Positions 48,546-60,843 of a stretch of DNA of 64,000 nt are shown here, one piece after another. Numbering within the stretch: the stretch's first letter is position 1; each line of letters starts with the position of its first letter. The stretch comes from Hevea brasiliensis (taxonomy: Eukaryota; Streptophyta; Magnoliopsida; Malpighiales; Euphorbiaceae): contig NC_079503.1 in the NCBI RefSeq assembly GCF_030052815.1, forward strand, positions 59,996,735 to 60,060,734, written 5' to 3'. Made by a program: the position numbers and the translations under genes. Under the pieces are notes generated by a model. It did not search any database, was not told the origin of the DNA, and saw nothing but the letters and a program-made list of their open reading frames with translations.

Positions 48546-49516
48546 TTCATCAGGACATACATCTGGAAATCACATACAGTAGGGATGTCCCTTAGTGCTG
48601 GACTCCCCACTTGGGTGTCTATCACATGTGCTAAGTATGCTTCACACCCCTTTCTGATCATTCTTCTGGCTAGTGCAGCCGAAATGATGTTTGATGGTAG
48701 TAAATGCCTCTCCCCGTGTATTACCACATCACCGTATAAAGGGAGACCAAAAGTGACTGTCTTCAGTCTACAGTCAATCATGGCATGATGCCTGGCTAAC
48801 CAATCCTTGCCCAAGATGATATCATACTCTCTGAAGGGCATTTCAATCAAGTCTGACAGGAAAACATGTCCTTGGATCACCAAAGGACAGTCTCTATAAA
48901 TTCTGTTGACCCAGACCTCTTATCCTAATGGACTAGTTACTAGCACTTCAAAATCCATTTGCACACATGGAACAACAAGTGAACTAACTATGCTAGCACT
49001 AACATATGAATGAGTTGAACCCGGATCAAACAATACAAATACTTCTTGATCAGAGATAGAGAATGTACCAGCTACCAGATCAGAAGTCTCAGCCTCTTCT
49101 CGCTGTCTCATTGTGTAGATTCTGGTTGAAGCACTTCCTTGTCTCCCGACCAAGCTGTGCCTGCACCGAAGTAGTGCCTCTACCTCTACCTCTTCCTCTG
49201 CCAACTGACTGTGAACCTCTGAGAGCAGGACTCTGAATAGATCCCTCAGCAGTAGTAGGAGCTGGACTATATCTCGGAGCACTAGTACAGTCTTTAGCTA
49301 TATGGCCCTTGCCTCCGCAGTTAAAGTAGGCTCCAGTGGCCCAATAGCATTGTCCCCCATGAATCTTGCCACAAGTCTCACAGGGGTGGGCAGAATGTGA
49401 ACCCTTGCTCGACTGCTGACCAGACCTAGGGGGTCTTTGTCCGGAGAATCGGCCCCTACCAAATCTTCCACCTCGACCCCTGTTGGGTCCACTAAACTTC
49501 TTCTTTTTCCCAGAAG
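48470..49516 (-). pseudogene. gag: C1 protease and C-terminal gag with zinc knuckle
   Basis: Minus strand. Protease: LFDPGSTHSYVSASIV at about 49040-48990 and IILGKDWLARHHAMID at about 48820-48775, spread over two frames. Stops or shifts occur near 48910 and 48560. Gag: knuckle remnants at about 49400-49300, where CETC...GHRCYW-type residues are followed by CGGKGHIAKDC. The Gly/Arg-rich segment (GRGGRFGRGRF) near 49470 resembles nucleocapsid RNA-binding parts. The gene is cut at 49516 by A3 and continues from 54564. Confidence 0.82.
49512..49516. other. target duplication AGAAG, left side of A3
   Basis: Equal to 54564-54568. This links the gag part at 49.5 kb to the gag part at 54.6 kb. Confidence 0.93.
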
Positions 49517-52500
49517 TGTGACACCCTTACCCGTGTACAGTATACCCGAGTAAATAATGCCACACGGTGTACCGACACACTCTATTTTACCTTAATTAAT
49601 TTTTGTCAAGGTTTTGAATATAGTTTGTGAAATATAGTTCATTTATTAAAATTATAATTTATTTGAGGTTCCGAAAATTTTATAGAAAATCCAGCAGAGT
49701 ACCGGCTAAAAATGGAGAAAACAGTTCTTCGGAACCTGTTAAAAACACTTCCAAAATTTGTATTCAATCATCTCAAACTCCAATATTCAAAATCTCAACA
49801 ATATTTCTCAATTTCAGTTCTCAATAACCTTTTCATTTCTCAACCATCCATTTCTCATAATACTCATATACAAGCAATAAATAAATGCTTTAAATTTTGC
49901 ATTCATAGTCATAACTTTCATTATTTACATGAACATCAAAATATATTACATAAGTTCAAATACATATGAGAAAGTAAAAATTTGCTACAAAATATCAAAA
50001 TGACACTTAGTGTCCTACCAATGCACTGCAGAAGTTGAGGTGACAAGGACACTGTGCAGAACTGCAGGATGGACTCACCCAGTCTGTGGTCTACTGGGTT
50101 CACGATCGGGATCTCCAGTACCTACGCGTGGCAAAAGCAATGCGCTAAGCAATAATGCTTAGTGGTGCAATAATATAATAAAAGAAAATAGCAAGAAAAT
50201 AAATATGTATAGAATGTGTATGCTTTCTTTGTTTGGTGTTGGTATATTCATTATTTCATTAACTTTGTTCACTTTTATTCATTTGGTTGCCCCAAGTAAC
50301 CTACACTAGACAACTGGACTGGATAACGGGTAAACTGGCACTGGGTACCTAGTACCTCGGGCCGTCACACCATCGGTCACATATGCATCTTCCGGTGCAA
50401 GAGCAGCTAACAAGTCAGAATAATATCAGGCACAAGGCCAAGTCTCAATACAAAGTCAGAATGGCTAAAAGCCATGAAATCACAGAATGACATTTTTGCC
50501 ATGTGCAGTACTGCTAATTGAACCCTATTGGCATGCCAAACTATCCAAACCAATCATGTTAGGTATACTAGGGCATTTGAAACTTTTAAATTCTTCAATT
50601 TGTGCATTTCAAGTTTTGGGGTCACTATTCACCTCATTGGTCAACAAAAATGTTGACTTTTGGATAGAAAATATGTGTATTAGTTTTAACACCCCAAACA
50701 TACCACATTTTGTATTTAAAACTTGTTGGAATTGATTGCCATTTCCATTTCTCAACTTAAATCTAGGAGGGCAGAATTTTCAGTTTTGGAGACCCAACTT
50801 TACTGTTCCATTGGGCCCTGTTACAGTGGGAATTTGAAGAAATGGCAAACATGAAAGTTATTCCTTATTTTTTCTAGTTGAATTTCCTTTTTTGAATCAC
50901 TCCATTTGGAGTTTTGTAGCTCCAGATATGGTCCAAAAACCACAGCTGGCCGGATTACCATTCTGCAGAAATTACCATATCTACAATAACATGAACAGTG
51001 ACTGTGAGTGCATGTTTGAATTGGTTCTGGCCATAATTTGGGGTAGGTTCCTTCATGAAAGTTGTTTTTCTATGTCTTATATTTTTGCTGTAAACATTTC
51101 AGGTCAATTGACCAAATCTACAGTGAGTTATGGCCAAATGAACAGTTACTGTTCATTTGGTCAATTCTGCAGAATCAGTTGCAGGGTATCCGGATTGGGG
51201 CCAAGTTTTGGTCCTCTTGCTTTGGTCTTTTGGGCATGGTTTCTTCAGAAAAAATGTGCCATTATAAGCCTAGTTTCATGTCCAATTAGCCAAACACCAA
51301 TTGGACTAACACAACCAAAGTTATGGCTGTGTAATTGGACTGAAATTTCAGTCACCTTTACTGCTGTCCTTAGGCAGCATAGTCACTCTCTTTGCCAAGC
51401 TATTTTTCAGTCCAAATTATGGTTAAATTTCCTCAAATGGTCACTAATTGACCATTAGAATGTCCTTTACAATTTCATAAGCCAAGTCCACATTTTCACC
51501 CTCAAAACCCTAGTTTCCATTCCAAATTACCCATACACCTTGGTTAAACACACTAATTCATTATCTATGTAGGTATATAACTTAAACATAATCTCCAATT
51601 CATTCTAAGTCCATTAAAACCATCAAAACACTCCCTTATTGTTCCTTCCTTAGGGCTGCCGAAATTCAAGGCATGCATAAACATAAATTTCATTCACTTA
51701 AGTTACAAATTCTTGCTCACTTTAAGGCTTTAACATGGAATAAAGGAGATTTAAGTATATGTGTGCACTAACCTTGAATAGGACAGATTTTTCCCAACTC
51801 AAAACTTCACTTTTCTTCCTTTTCTTGGCTGCCAAAAGCTTTGTCTAGGTGTGGGATTAATTTTTGATGAAGGGACTTATGGATTTTAGGATGAGGAAGC
51901 ATGGAAATTTGAAGCTTTCAAGAACCAAAAATGGAGGAGCATGGTGAAGGGATTTCGGCTGCAATGGGAAAGGAGGGATGACTGCTGCATTTTTTTGTTA
52001 TTTTGGTCTTCTTTTAACCTCTTTTATTTGTTAGTCAAATAGTTGCTTAATGGTGATTGGTTGGTAATTTTAAATGACATCACAATGATATCATAAATTG
52101 CATATGTTGCATTTTTCTTTTCTTTCCTCCACTACTCATTTTCAATTTAATTTCTAGCAATGTTTCTTCATATTTTATGTCATATTAATTATTTACTCAA
52201 CTGGACAAGTCGGCCAAAAATCACCTCTGAAGGCGAAATGACCAAAATGCCCTCCGTTCGGCTCAACGGGTCAAAATTGACTGTACTGATTGAAAAATTT
52301 TTCTAGGTATTTTCTCGGCATTCTAATGCCATAGGAACCTCAATGACCCTTCTCTGGAGTCTCAAAAATTATTTTATAATTTTTCCCCTGGGTCTAGGGC
52401 TCCTCGTTGCGAGAACCGCAACTTCCCTCTGGTTACCCATCGCTTGGGCACCGGCTCGTTTAACTCGGTTGTATTTTATTTCTAAAATTTTTACCAAATT

Positions 52501-52635
52501 TTTCTTATTAATATTTGAGTTAATTATGGTTCCTGACTTTAGTTTAAATATTTTTCCGGACGTTCTAGCTGTCCGGACTGACACCGGTCACCGGAATAGT
52601 AGAATGTACGGAGTTGGTACAGGGAGGGTGTTACA
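49517..52635 (-). repeat. 3' LTR of A3
   Basis: 3119 bp. On the minus strand it begins TGTAACACCCTCCCTGTACC and ends GTAAGGGTGTCACA. It carries the donor-like AAG|GTTAGTGC (about 51772, minus strand), a 31-bp near-palindrome at 51132-51162, and the CTAAGC/GCTTAG stem-loop near 50150. The ORFs at 50487-51458 have no domain. Confidence 0.93.
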
Positions 52636-52650
52636 ACTCTTCCCCTCTAA
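52636..52650 (-). promoter_or_regulatory. polypurine tract of A3
   Basis: The minus strand reads TTAGAGGGGAAGAGT directly before TGTAACACCC. Confidence 0.92.
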
Positions 52651-54075
52651 TTTAAATTTCGTCCTCGAAATTTACCTGATGCAAACAGTTGAGGGAACTG
52701 TTGCCTCATCGTCTCTTCACTTTCCCAAGTTGCCTCCTCGGTGTTGTGGTGCCTCCAAAGCACTTTCACCAATGGAATTTGCTTGTTTCTCAACTCCTTC
52801 ACTTCCCGAGCCAAGATCCGTAGAGGTTCTTCTTCGTATGTCAAATCCGGCTGTATTTCAATTTCTTCTCTGGAGATGACATGTGAAGGATCTGAGCGGT
52901 ATCTTCTTAGCATAGACACGTGAAACACATTATGGATCTTGTCCAGCTCTGGTGGTAAAGCTAGCCTATAGGCCACTGGACCCACACGTTCGATGATTTC
53001 ATATGGGCCAATGAACCTAGGGCTCAACTTACCTTTCCTTCCAAACCTCAATACCTTCTTCCATGGTGACACCTTGAGGAACACTTTGTCGCCAACCACA
53101 TATTCTATTTCTTTCCTCTTCAGGTCGACATAAGATTTACATGCATGCGAGGCAACCTTTAAGTTGGCTTTGATTGATTTTACCTTCTCCTCACTGTTTC
53201 ACTGTGTCAGCCCTACCGATTTGTCTTCGCCCAATTCAGTCCGGCCTGCTGAGTTCTACATTTTCTCCCATACGATTACTTCATATGGGGCCATTTGGAT
53301 GCTAGCTTGGTAGCTATTGTTGTATGCAAATTACGCTGGGAGGTATCTATCCCAACTTCCCTCAAACTCAATGACACAACTCCTCAGCATATCCTCAAGG
53401 ACCTGACATATATTTCATGTTATTGTTATCATTTCAGTTCAATAGTTGTATTAATTCAATTGGTTCAATTGTTTACCTGGATTACTCTTTCTGATTGCCC
53501 ATCCGTCTGAGGATGGAAAGCTGTGCTGAAGTGGAGTTGTGTACCCAAGGATTCATGCAACTTCTTCCAGAATCTTGATGTAAACCTTGGGTCTCGATCA
53601 GATATGATGGAAAGTGGAATTCCATGAAGTCTAACTATCTCACTGATATACAATTCTGCTAACTTCTCCAGTGAGTAGTCAGTCCTAACTGGCAGAAAGT
53701 GTGCTGACTTGGTCAATCTATCCACTATTACCCATGCTGCATCATGTTTCTTCCGGGTGAGAGGTAGACCACTTACAAAATCCATGGTGACCCGATCCCA
53801 TTTCCATTCAGGTATGCGTATAGGCTGTAGCAAACCTGATGGAACTTGATGTTCTGCCTTGACTTGCTGACATGTCAAGCATTTAGTCACATAGTCAGCT
53901 ATGTCTTTCTTCATACCAGGCCACCAATACTGAAGCTTCAGATCATGATACATCTTTGTACTTCCTGGGTGCATAGCATATACACTAGTGTGTGCCTCTT
54001 TTAGAATATTGGCCTTCAATTCCCCATCATCTGGTACACACAGTCTTCCTTTGTAATACAGACACCCATTGTTTG
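52651..54075 (-). pseudogene. pol: A3 integrase with intron and chromodomain-like tail
   Basis: Minus strand. It begins within the N-terminal zinc-binding region ([14 protein letters not shown], then [30 protein letters not shown]), continues with [39 protein letters not shown] and [13 protein letters not shown], and is followed by a canonical 74-bp intron (53476-53403). The second exon starts [17 protein letters not shown]. Frame damage lies at about 53100-53300. The 3' part (53099-52651) has the GPYEIIERVGPVAYRL GPY/F module and LVKVLWRHHNTEEATWESEE tail. With RT and gag deleted it cannot act alone. Confidence 0.92.
53403..53476 (-). other. canonical GT-AG intron inside integrase (74 bp)
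   Basis: On the minus strand, CAG|GTAAACAATTG ... ATATATGTCAG|GTCCTTGAG. It is a phase-0 intron between the codons for VIQ and VLED. Length 74 is not a multiple of three, and the fourth intron codon is TGA. Without splicing the protein would end just after the catalytic Glu region, losing the GPY/F module and the chromodomain-like tail. An internal TTGAAC...TGATAAC stretch could serve as a branch region. Confidence 0.85.
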
Positions 54076-54563
54076 TAATTTCTAGCAATGTTTCTTCATA
54101 TTTTATGTGATATTAATTATTTACTCAACTGGACAAGTCGGCCAAAAATCACCTCTGAAGGCGAAATGACCAAAATGCCCTCCGTTCGGCTCAACGGGTT
54201 AAAATTGACTGTACCAATTGAAAAAATTTTCTAGGTATTTTCTCGGCATTCTAATGCCATAGGAACCTCAATGACCCTTCTCTGGAGTCTCAAAAATTAT
54301 TTTATAATTTTTCCCCTGGGTCTAGGGCTCCTCGTTGCGAGAACCGCAACTTCCCTCTGGTTACCCATCGCTTGGGCACCGGCTCGTTTAACTCGGTTGT
54401 ATTTTATTTCTAAAATTTTTACCAAATTTTTCTTATTAATATTTGAGTTAATTATGGTTCCTGACTTTAGTTTAAATATTTTTTCGGACGTTCTAGCTGT
54501 CCGGACCGACACCGGTCACCGGAACAGTAGAATGTACGGAGTTGGTACAGGGGGGGTGTTACA
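54073..54563 (-). repeat. 5' LTR fragment of A3
   Basis: Matches the end of the 3' LTR (about 52150-52635) closely. It ends at TGTAACACCCCCCCTG at the right edge. It is joined on its left to integrase sequence. Confidence 0.92.
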
Positions 54564-54568
54564 AGAAG
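54564..54568. other. target duplication AGAAG, right side of A3
   Basis: Equal to 49512-49516. Confidence 0.93.
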
Positions 54569-55399
54569 TCCCACCAGAACTCGGCTCTACAGACTTTCCC
54601 CCTTGTCTTTGTTTGATTTCTCAGCTTTCTCTGATTTTTCTTTCACTGGGGTTGCTTCTGATTCTATTCTTTCCAACTCAAGTGCATGAGACATGAGCTC
54701 TGAAAAGTTACTGTGTCGGAATCCCACAACTTGCATCCTTATGTTGGGCTTCAAACCCGTCTCAAATCTCTTACATCTTGCCTTACTGGTAGTAAGGAGA
54801 CTCCCCGCATAGTGACTCAGGCGGGAGAACTCCCTCTCATACTCTGCCACCGATCGGTTCCCTTGTTTCAGACTAAAAAATTCTTGCAATTTCTAGTCAA
54901 CATATGCATCGGGGATGTATTTCTGTCTGAATTCTCTGATGAAGTCATCCCAGGTCAACACTGGTGGTTCAGCCAAGCTGTGGGGGATGGTCTTCCACCA
55001 ATCATACGCATCCCCTTGCAGTAGCGACACAGAGTACTCAAACTTCAGTTCATCTAGGCAGTGCAGTTTTTTAAACACTCTGTCCATTCTTTCAAGCCAT
55101 TGCTCTGCCTCTAAAGGGTCCACTGTACCCTTAAATTCTGCAGCCCCATACTTCAGTAGTTTATCATATTGTCTGGCTGGAGGCAGTGGTTGTGCCACAG
55201 GTGGTTGGGGTGGAGCTTGAGCAGGCATACCCCCAGCTATTTGTTGAAACATCGCAGCCATCTGCTGTGCAAACTGTGTAGGGAATTGCAGCATTTGTGG
55301 GGCTGGTGCTGCTGACCCACTAACATTCGGTAAAGCTGGGGTTTCCCCTTGTGCCTCAGCTTCAACAGACTGCGCAACTGAGCGATCCCCTTCTTCCAT
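54569..55399 (-). pseudogene. gag: C1 gag, N-terminal and capsid part
   Basis: Minus strand. The start MEEGDRSVAQSVEAE at 55399 is followed by a Pro/Gln-rich stretch, then the Gag capsid region with FKGTVDPLEAEQWL, LLQGDAYDWW and FREFRQKYIPDAYVD-like blocks. A TAG at about 54890 interrupts it. It continues with MQEFFSLKQGNRSVAEYE and a Lys/Glu-rich tail. A frameshift near 54590 precedes the break by A3. The product would form the particle. It resembles B1 gag (AQQMA..FQQ) in its N-terminal part. Confidence 0.88.
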
Positions 55400-55567
55400 T
55401 TCAGGCTGAAGTTAGGGTATCTCCTGAACAAGTAACACATGGAGATTTCCCTCCATTAGTTCATATTCATGATGTAATGCACTGTATGTAACAATTATGG
55501 ACATTGAGCAGTTGTACTTAACAAAGAAAAATACAAATTCACAATTTAAAACGTACTTCAAAAACTT

Positions 55568-55579
55568 GCTCTGATACCA
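55568..55579 (-). promoter_or_regulatory. primer binding site of C1
   Basis: The minus strand reads TGGTATCAGAGC, eight bases from the 5' LTR end at 55588. Confidence 0.93.
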
Positions 55580-55587
55580 CTAAAACA

Positions 55588-55880
55588 TGTCACACCTCAC
55601 CCCTCTGTAAGACATAACATGATCCCGTAAAATACCTAATCAACTACCGAACTTCACCTATCGATAACTCATTAGGTACCCTACAAGGGATTTTAAAATA
55701 ATTTTCTTATTTTTGACAAGTGGTGAGCATTTTCTAGTAAGTACTTAAAACATTTAGTTAAAATTAAAACTAGTTAATATTTTTGGTCCATTTTAGTTTT
55801 CTGCAAATTCTATAAAAATTTTGACAGAGTTTTCTCTGTATTTTGAGAAAACCGTTCTTCAAATCCCTATAAAAAGAACT
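55588..55880 (-). repeat. 5' LTR fragment of C1, cut by A4
   Basis: First 293 bp next to the PBS, aligned with 38275-38565. About twelve mismatches are visible over that length. The rest of this LTR would lie beyond A4/A5, outside the window. Confidence 0.9.
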
Positions 55881-57030
55881 TGTAACACCCTCCCAGTAGC
55901 AACTCCATACATTCTACTGTTCCGGTGACCGGTGTCGGTCCGGACAGCTAGAACGTCCGGAAAAATATTTAAACTAAAGTCAGGAACCATAATTAACTCA
56001 AATATTAATAAGAAAAAATTTAGGAAAAATTTTAGAAATAAAATACAACCAAGTTAAATGAGCCGGTGCCCAAGCGATGGGTAACCCAGAGGGAAGTTGC
56101 GGTTCTCGCAACGAAGAGCCCTAGACCCGGAAAAAAATTCATAAAATAATTTTTGGGACTCCAGAGAAGGGTCATTGAGGTTCCTATGGCATTAGAATGC
56201 CAAGAAAATACTTAGAAAAATTTTTCAATCGGTACAGATAATTTTGACCCGTTAAGCCAAACGGAGGGCATTTTGGTCATTTCGCCTTCAGAGGTGATTT
56301 TTGGCCGACTTGTCCAGTTAAGTAAATAATTATTATGAAACAAAATGTGAATAAACATTACTAAAAATTAAATTGAAATTGAGTAGAGATGAAAAGAAAA
56401 GAAAATGAAAGAAAATACCTAATAATGACATCATATGATGTCATTAAAAACCTATCCACCAATCACAATTTGTTAAACTCATTAAAAGAGATAAAAGTGA
56501 CCAAAAATTTGAAAAAACAATCTGCATCTTCAACCTTTGGGCAGCCTAAAAAACGTTGAGAGAGAGAGAGAGAAGAGGTTCCACCATTAAAGCTCCCTTA
56601 AGCTTCATTTCCCACTTCAAACCACCTCAAAACCTTGTCCTCCCTTCACTAAAAATTTCCCTTACCACTAGAGCAAGACTTGGGCAGCAATTAGAAGAAG
56701 AGAAAGTGGAAGAAAGTGAGGTGTGAACAAGCTTAGAAAATCACCAAAGAGGTTAGTGCCATAACCTTTGCTTTTACATCTTTCTAATCATGAATTTGAG
56801 CTAAGTTAAGTTAAAAATTTGACAAAAATTGAATTAATGAAGCATGGTTATATTCCATGAAGTTTTGGCAGCCTTGACATGAGTTAGGGTTAGGAGAAAT
56901 CTTCGGTTTAAAGTGACATATTGCAGCCCCTCTTATAAATTATATGATTAATATAGCAAATTAGGAGTGGGATGCATGAATTGGAGGCTTGGTCAATTAG
57001 GGTTAGGGTTTTGGAGAGAAACTTGGAACT
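55881..57030 (+). repeat. A4: A-family LTR 5' part, interrupted by A5
   Basis: Begins TGTAACACCCTCCCAGTAGC and follows the A LTR (TCCGGACAG block, leader with GA tract at 56560-56576, donor GAG|GTTAGTGCC at about 56752) for 1150 bp. A5 then starts at 57031. The pentamer before A4 (55876-55880) is GAACT. Confidence 0.9.
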
Positions 57031-60000
57031 TGTAACACCCTCCCGGTAGCAACTCCGTACATTCTACTGTTCCGGTGACCGGTGTCGATCCGGACAACTA
57101 GAACTTCTGGAAAAATATTTAAACTAAAGTGAGGAACCATAATTAACTCAAATATTACTAAGAAAAATTTAGTAAAAATTTTATAAATAAAATACAACCA
57201 AGTCAAATGAGCCGGTGCCCAAGCGATGGGTAATCAGAGGTAAGTTGCGGTTCTCGCAACGAGGAGCCCTAGACCCTGGGAAAAATTCATAAAATAATTT
57301 TTGAGACTCCAGAGAAGGGTCATTGAGGTTCCTATGGCATTAGAATGCCAAGAAAATATTTAGAAAAATTTTTCAATCGGTACAGACAATTTTGACCCGT
57401 TAAGCCAAACGGAGGGCATTTTGGTCATTTCGCCTTCAGAGGTGATTTTTGGCCAACTTGTCCAGTTGAGTAAATAATTAATATGACATAAAATATGAAT
57501 AAACATTACTAGAAATTAAATTGAAAATGAGTAGTGAAGAAAGGAAAAGAAAATGAGGAAAAAGGCCCATTATGACATCTTTATGATGTCATTTAAAAGT
57601 TCTAACCAATCATATTTAAACAACCTATTAATTAACACATAAAAGAGATAAACATGGCCAAAGGAATTAAAATACCAGCTGCCTTCTCTTCAGCCAAAAA
57701 CGTGAGTTTCTCTTCTTCCTCCCTCCATGAAAATTTTCTTTCATTTCCTCCATTTCCCATGAATTTTCACAACTAAACCCTAGACACCTTTCATTAAAAC
57801 TTGTCCATACCTCTTGGGGAAGTGTTTGGCAGCCTAGAAAGTGAAGGAAAGTGAAGTTTAATCTTGGAAAATTCTTCCATTAAAGAGGTTAGTGCTTATT
57901 TATGCAAGTAGTTCTTTTATTTCATGTTAGGAACTTGAAATTGTTAAGAAATGGTAAATTAAATGGACCAAATTCATGTGTATGTACTCCTTGAATTTTG
58001 GTAGCCCTAAGGAAGGGATAAGAGTGACTGCTTTGATGGACTTAGAGTGGACTAAAGATGATATTTAAGGTACATATATACATGTATAATGAATTGGTGT
58101 GCTAACTAAGGTAAATGGGAGTAAACCTTGAATATGAACTAGGGTTTGGGAGTGAAACTTGGATTTAGCTTATGAAATTGTTAGAGAACATTTTAATGGT
58201 CAATTAGTGACCATTTTAGGTAAGTTGACCACAATTTGGACTGAAATATAGCATGGCCAAGTGAATGTGTAGGCTGCCTAAGGACAGCAGCAGAGTGACT
58301 GAAATTTCAGTCCACTTGGACTGCCATAACTTTGGCTGTGTAGGTTCAATTGGTGTTTGGCCAATTGGACATGAAACTAGGCTTATAATGGCACATTTTT
58401 GCTGAAGAAACCATGCCCAAAAGACCAAAGCAAGAGGACCAAAAGTTGGCCCCAATCCGGATACCCTGCAAACAGCCCCTGCAGAATGACCAAATGAATA
58501 GTAACTGTTCATTTGGCCATAACTCACTGTAGAATGGTCAAATTGACCTGAAATTTTTACAGTAACAAGATATGATATAGACAAACAACTTTCATGAAGA
58601 ACATCACCCCAAATTATGCCATTAACCCATTCAAATTATTGGGCAAAGTTGAGTTATCAAACCTGCAACTCTGCAGATTTTCATTTGAGCAGTAATGTTT
58701 GGAGGACTATAACTCTCTCTAGAAAACTCGGATTTAGGAGATTCTTGAACCGATGGAAACCTAAGGTATGGTAGAACATTTCATAAGAAGAAAGTTAGAT
58801 CAAATTATGAACTTAACTTGATCAAATTACTGACCAAATTTGGACCAAAAATCTGCCAGACCCAAAATCTCAGCATGAACAGTGCACGTGAATAGTAAAC
58901 TTATTTTGGCCATAACTTGAGCTACAAAACTCCAAATGGAGTGATTCAAAAAAGGAAATTCAACTAGACAAAATAAGGAACAACTTTCATGTTTACCATT
59001 TCCTCAAATTCCCACTGCAACAGTGCTTAATGGAATGGTAAAGTTAAGTTTCAAAAACTGAAAATTTTGTTTCCCTTGGTTAAAGCTTAGAAATGGTATT
59101 AATGCTTAATGCCAACAAGTTTTAAATGAAAAATGTGGTATGTTTGAAGTGCCAAAGTCAGTGTACATATTCTCTATGCAAAAGTCAACTTTCTTGTTGA
59201 CCAATGAAATGAATAGTGACACCAAAACTTGAAATTCAAAAATGTGAAACTTAAAAATGCAAAATGCCCTAGTAGGCCTAATGTGATTGGTTTGGATAGT
59301 TTGGCATGCCAATAGGGTATTGTTTTAGCAGTACTGCGAAAGGCTTTATGCCTGTATTCATGGCTTTATGCCCATATTCATGGCTTTTATGCCGATTATG
59401 TGATATCATGGCTTTTTAGCCATACCGATCGTTACGTGGTTGACGTTAGCGTCCCATGGTATGACGCCCGCGCGTGTCAAGGTACAACGACCGTTATCCA
59501 CCATCCATCCAGATAGGTTACTTGGGCATGGAAAAGTATAACTATGATTGAACTGATTATTAAAGAAAATACGAAAATTAAGAATCAGGAATGATTGCAA
59601 AAATACAAAGAAGCTCATGATCATGAAGAAAATAATTAACGAAATGCATGAAGAAGTTAATATCATAAAACATGATTAGCCCTCGACTAAATAGTAAGTT
59701 AGTAATTATTCATTTCTTATGAACACAATAGCAAGGAAATTATGATTTTTATTAGCATATTATATTTTCTTGTATTATTGGCACCACTAAGCTTTATGCT
59801 TAGCGCGTCGCTTTTGCAACGCGTAGGTACTAAAGATTTGGACAGAGGGCCCGGTAGACCATAGATTGGGTAAGGCCATTCTGCATAGCGTCATAGTCAC
59901 CTCACAGACTACAGTGCATTGGTAGAACACTAGGTCCCATTTTGTATTTTGAAATTTTTGTAAATTTGGTAATTAAACTCTTATTTTATCATATGTATTT

Positions 60001-60494
60001 GAACAAATGTAATATAATTTTGTATTAATGTAAGTACTTGTAATTTGTGATTATAAATCACATGTGATAATATATTTATGATTTGAGTCTAATGATGATG
60101 TGAATGATAAAAAGAGGAATCGTTAAGAAATTGCTGTAACTTGATGTGATACAAAATGTGAATTGTATACGAGTACCATGAGATGAATGATTGAGAAAAA
60201 AATGAAATTGACGAAATTATTCTGAGACTTTGTTGATAATTGGAGTTGGAATTGATTGAATATGATCATAGGAAGTGTTTTTCACAGGTTCCAAGCTTTT
60301 TTTTTTTTTTTTTTTTACTCACTGGATTTTCTATAAAAATTTCGTAACCTCAAATAAATTACAATTTAAATAAATTAATTATATTTAAAAAATTATTTAC
60401 AAAACTATGATAAAAATTAATAAAGATAAAATAGAGTGCTCGCACCGAGTGGCATAACTTGCTCGGCTACTCGTAGTCGGGTAAGGGTGTCACA
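57031..60494 (+). repeat. 5' LTR of A5
   Basis: 3464 bp from TGTAACACCCTCCCGGTAGC to GTAAGGGTGTCACA. Landmarks: donor GAG|GTTAGTGC at about 57888, near-palindrome at 58488-58518, CTAAGCTTTATGCTTAG stem-loop at 59787-59803. The ORFs at 58216-58584 and 59106-59312 have no domain and recur in the other LTR. Confidence 0.94.
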
Positions 60495-60499
60495 TTTAG

Positions 60500-60510
60500 T
60501 GGTATCGAGC
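60500..60510 (+). promoter_or_regulatory. PBS-like sequence of A5 with missing base
   Basis: TGGTATCGAGC, one base (A) short of TGGTATCAGAGC. The loss lies in a cluster of CAG-to-CG(A) differences and may be a sequencing error. Confidence 0.75.
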
Positions 60511-60843
60511 ACGGTTTAGGCGTTCTTCGACCTAGATAGGTTGCATATCATGCATTGCATTCATAAGAGTCGAGGTGACACTATTGCAGATCTGTATTTC
60601 TGTCCGCTTATTTTAGGTTAAGGTATGGAATAAGAGAGTGAAGAGACAATGAGATAGCGAATGGAGATGAGAAGGAGACAGATTTAAGATGAAAAAGAAT
60701 GAGTACATAACGTTTGAGGATAGGATTGAGACTAAAGAGAAAGTGAAGTGAAGTAGGATAACACGAAAAAGAGGTGAAGAAATAAAGAGGTAGTAGCTCC
60801 TTGGCTATTTACATTGGGTAAATTTGAGGACGAAATTTAAATT

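Larger units (their letters stand above)
49517..54563 (-). mobile_element. A3: A-family element with 5' LTR-to-integrase deletion
   Basis: Minus-strand element, target duplication AGAAG on both sides. From right to left: the first ~490 bp of the 5' LTR (54563-54073), an abrupt join to integrase (54075-52650), PPT, and a complete 3' LTR (52635-49517). Most of the 5' LTR, PBS, gag, protease, RT and RNase H are gone. Because both outer ends and the duplication are intact, the deletion occurred after insertion, or the deleted form itself was inserted. Confidence 0.9.
38275..55880 (-). mobile_element. C1: C-family chromovirus, interrupted by A solo LTR, A3 and A4
   Basis: Minus-strand element with 3' LTR (38275-41943), PPT, integrase, RNase H, RT, protease, gag, PBS (55568) and the first 293 bp of the 5' LTR, cut by A4 at 55881. 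Removing the A solo LTR (43649-47347) and A3 (49517-54563) brings gag and pol into the expected order. The two LTRs differ at about a dozen positions over the ~290 bp that can be compared. Pol is largely open, gag has a stop and a frameshift. Confidence 0.92.
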
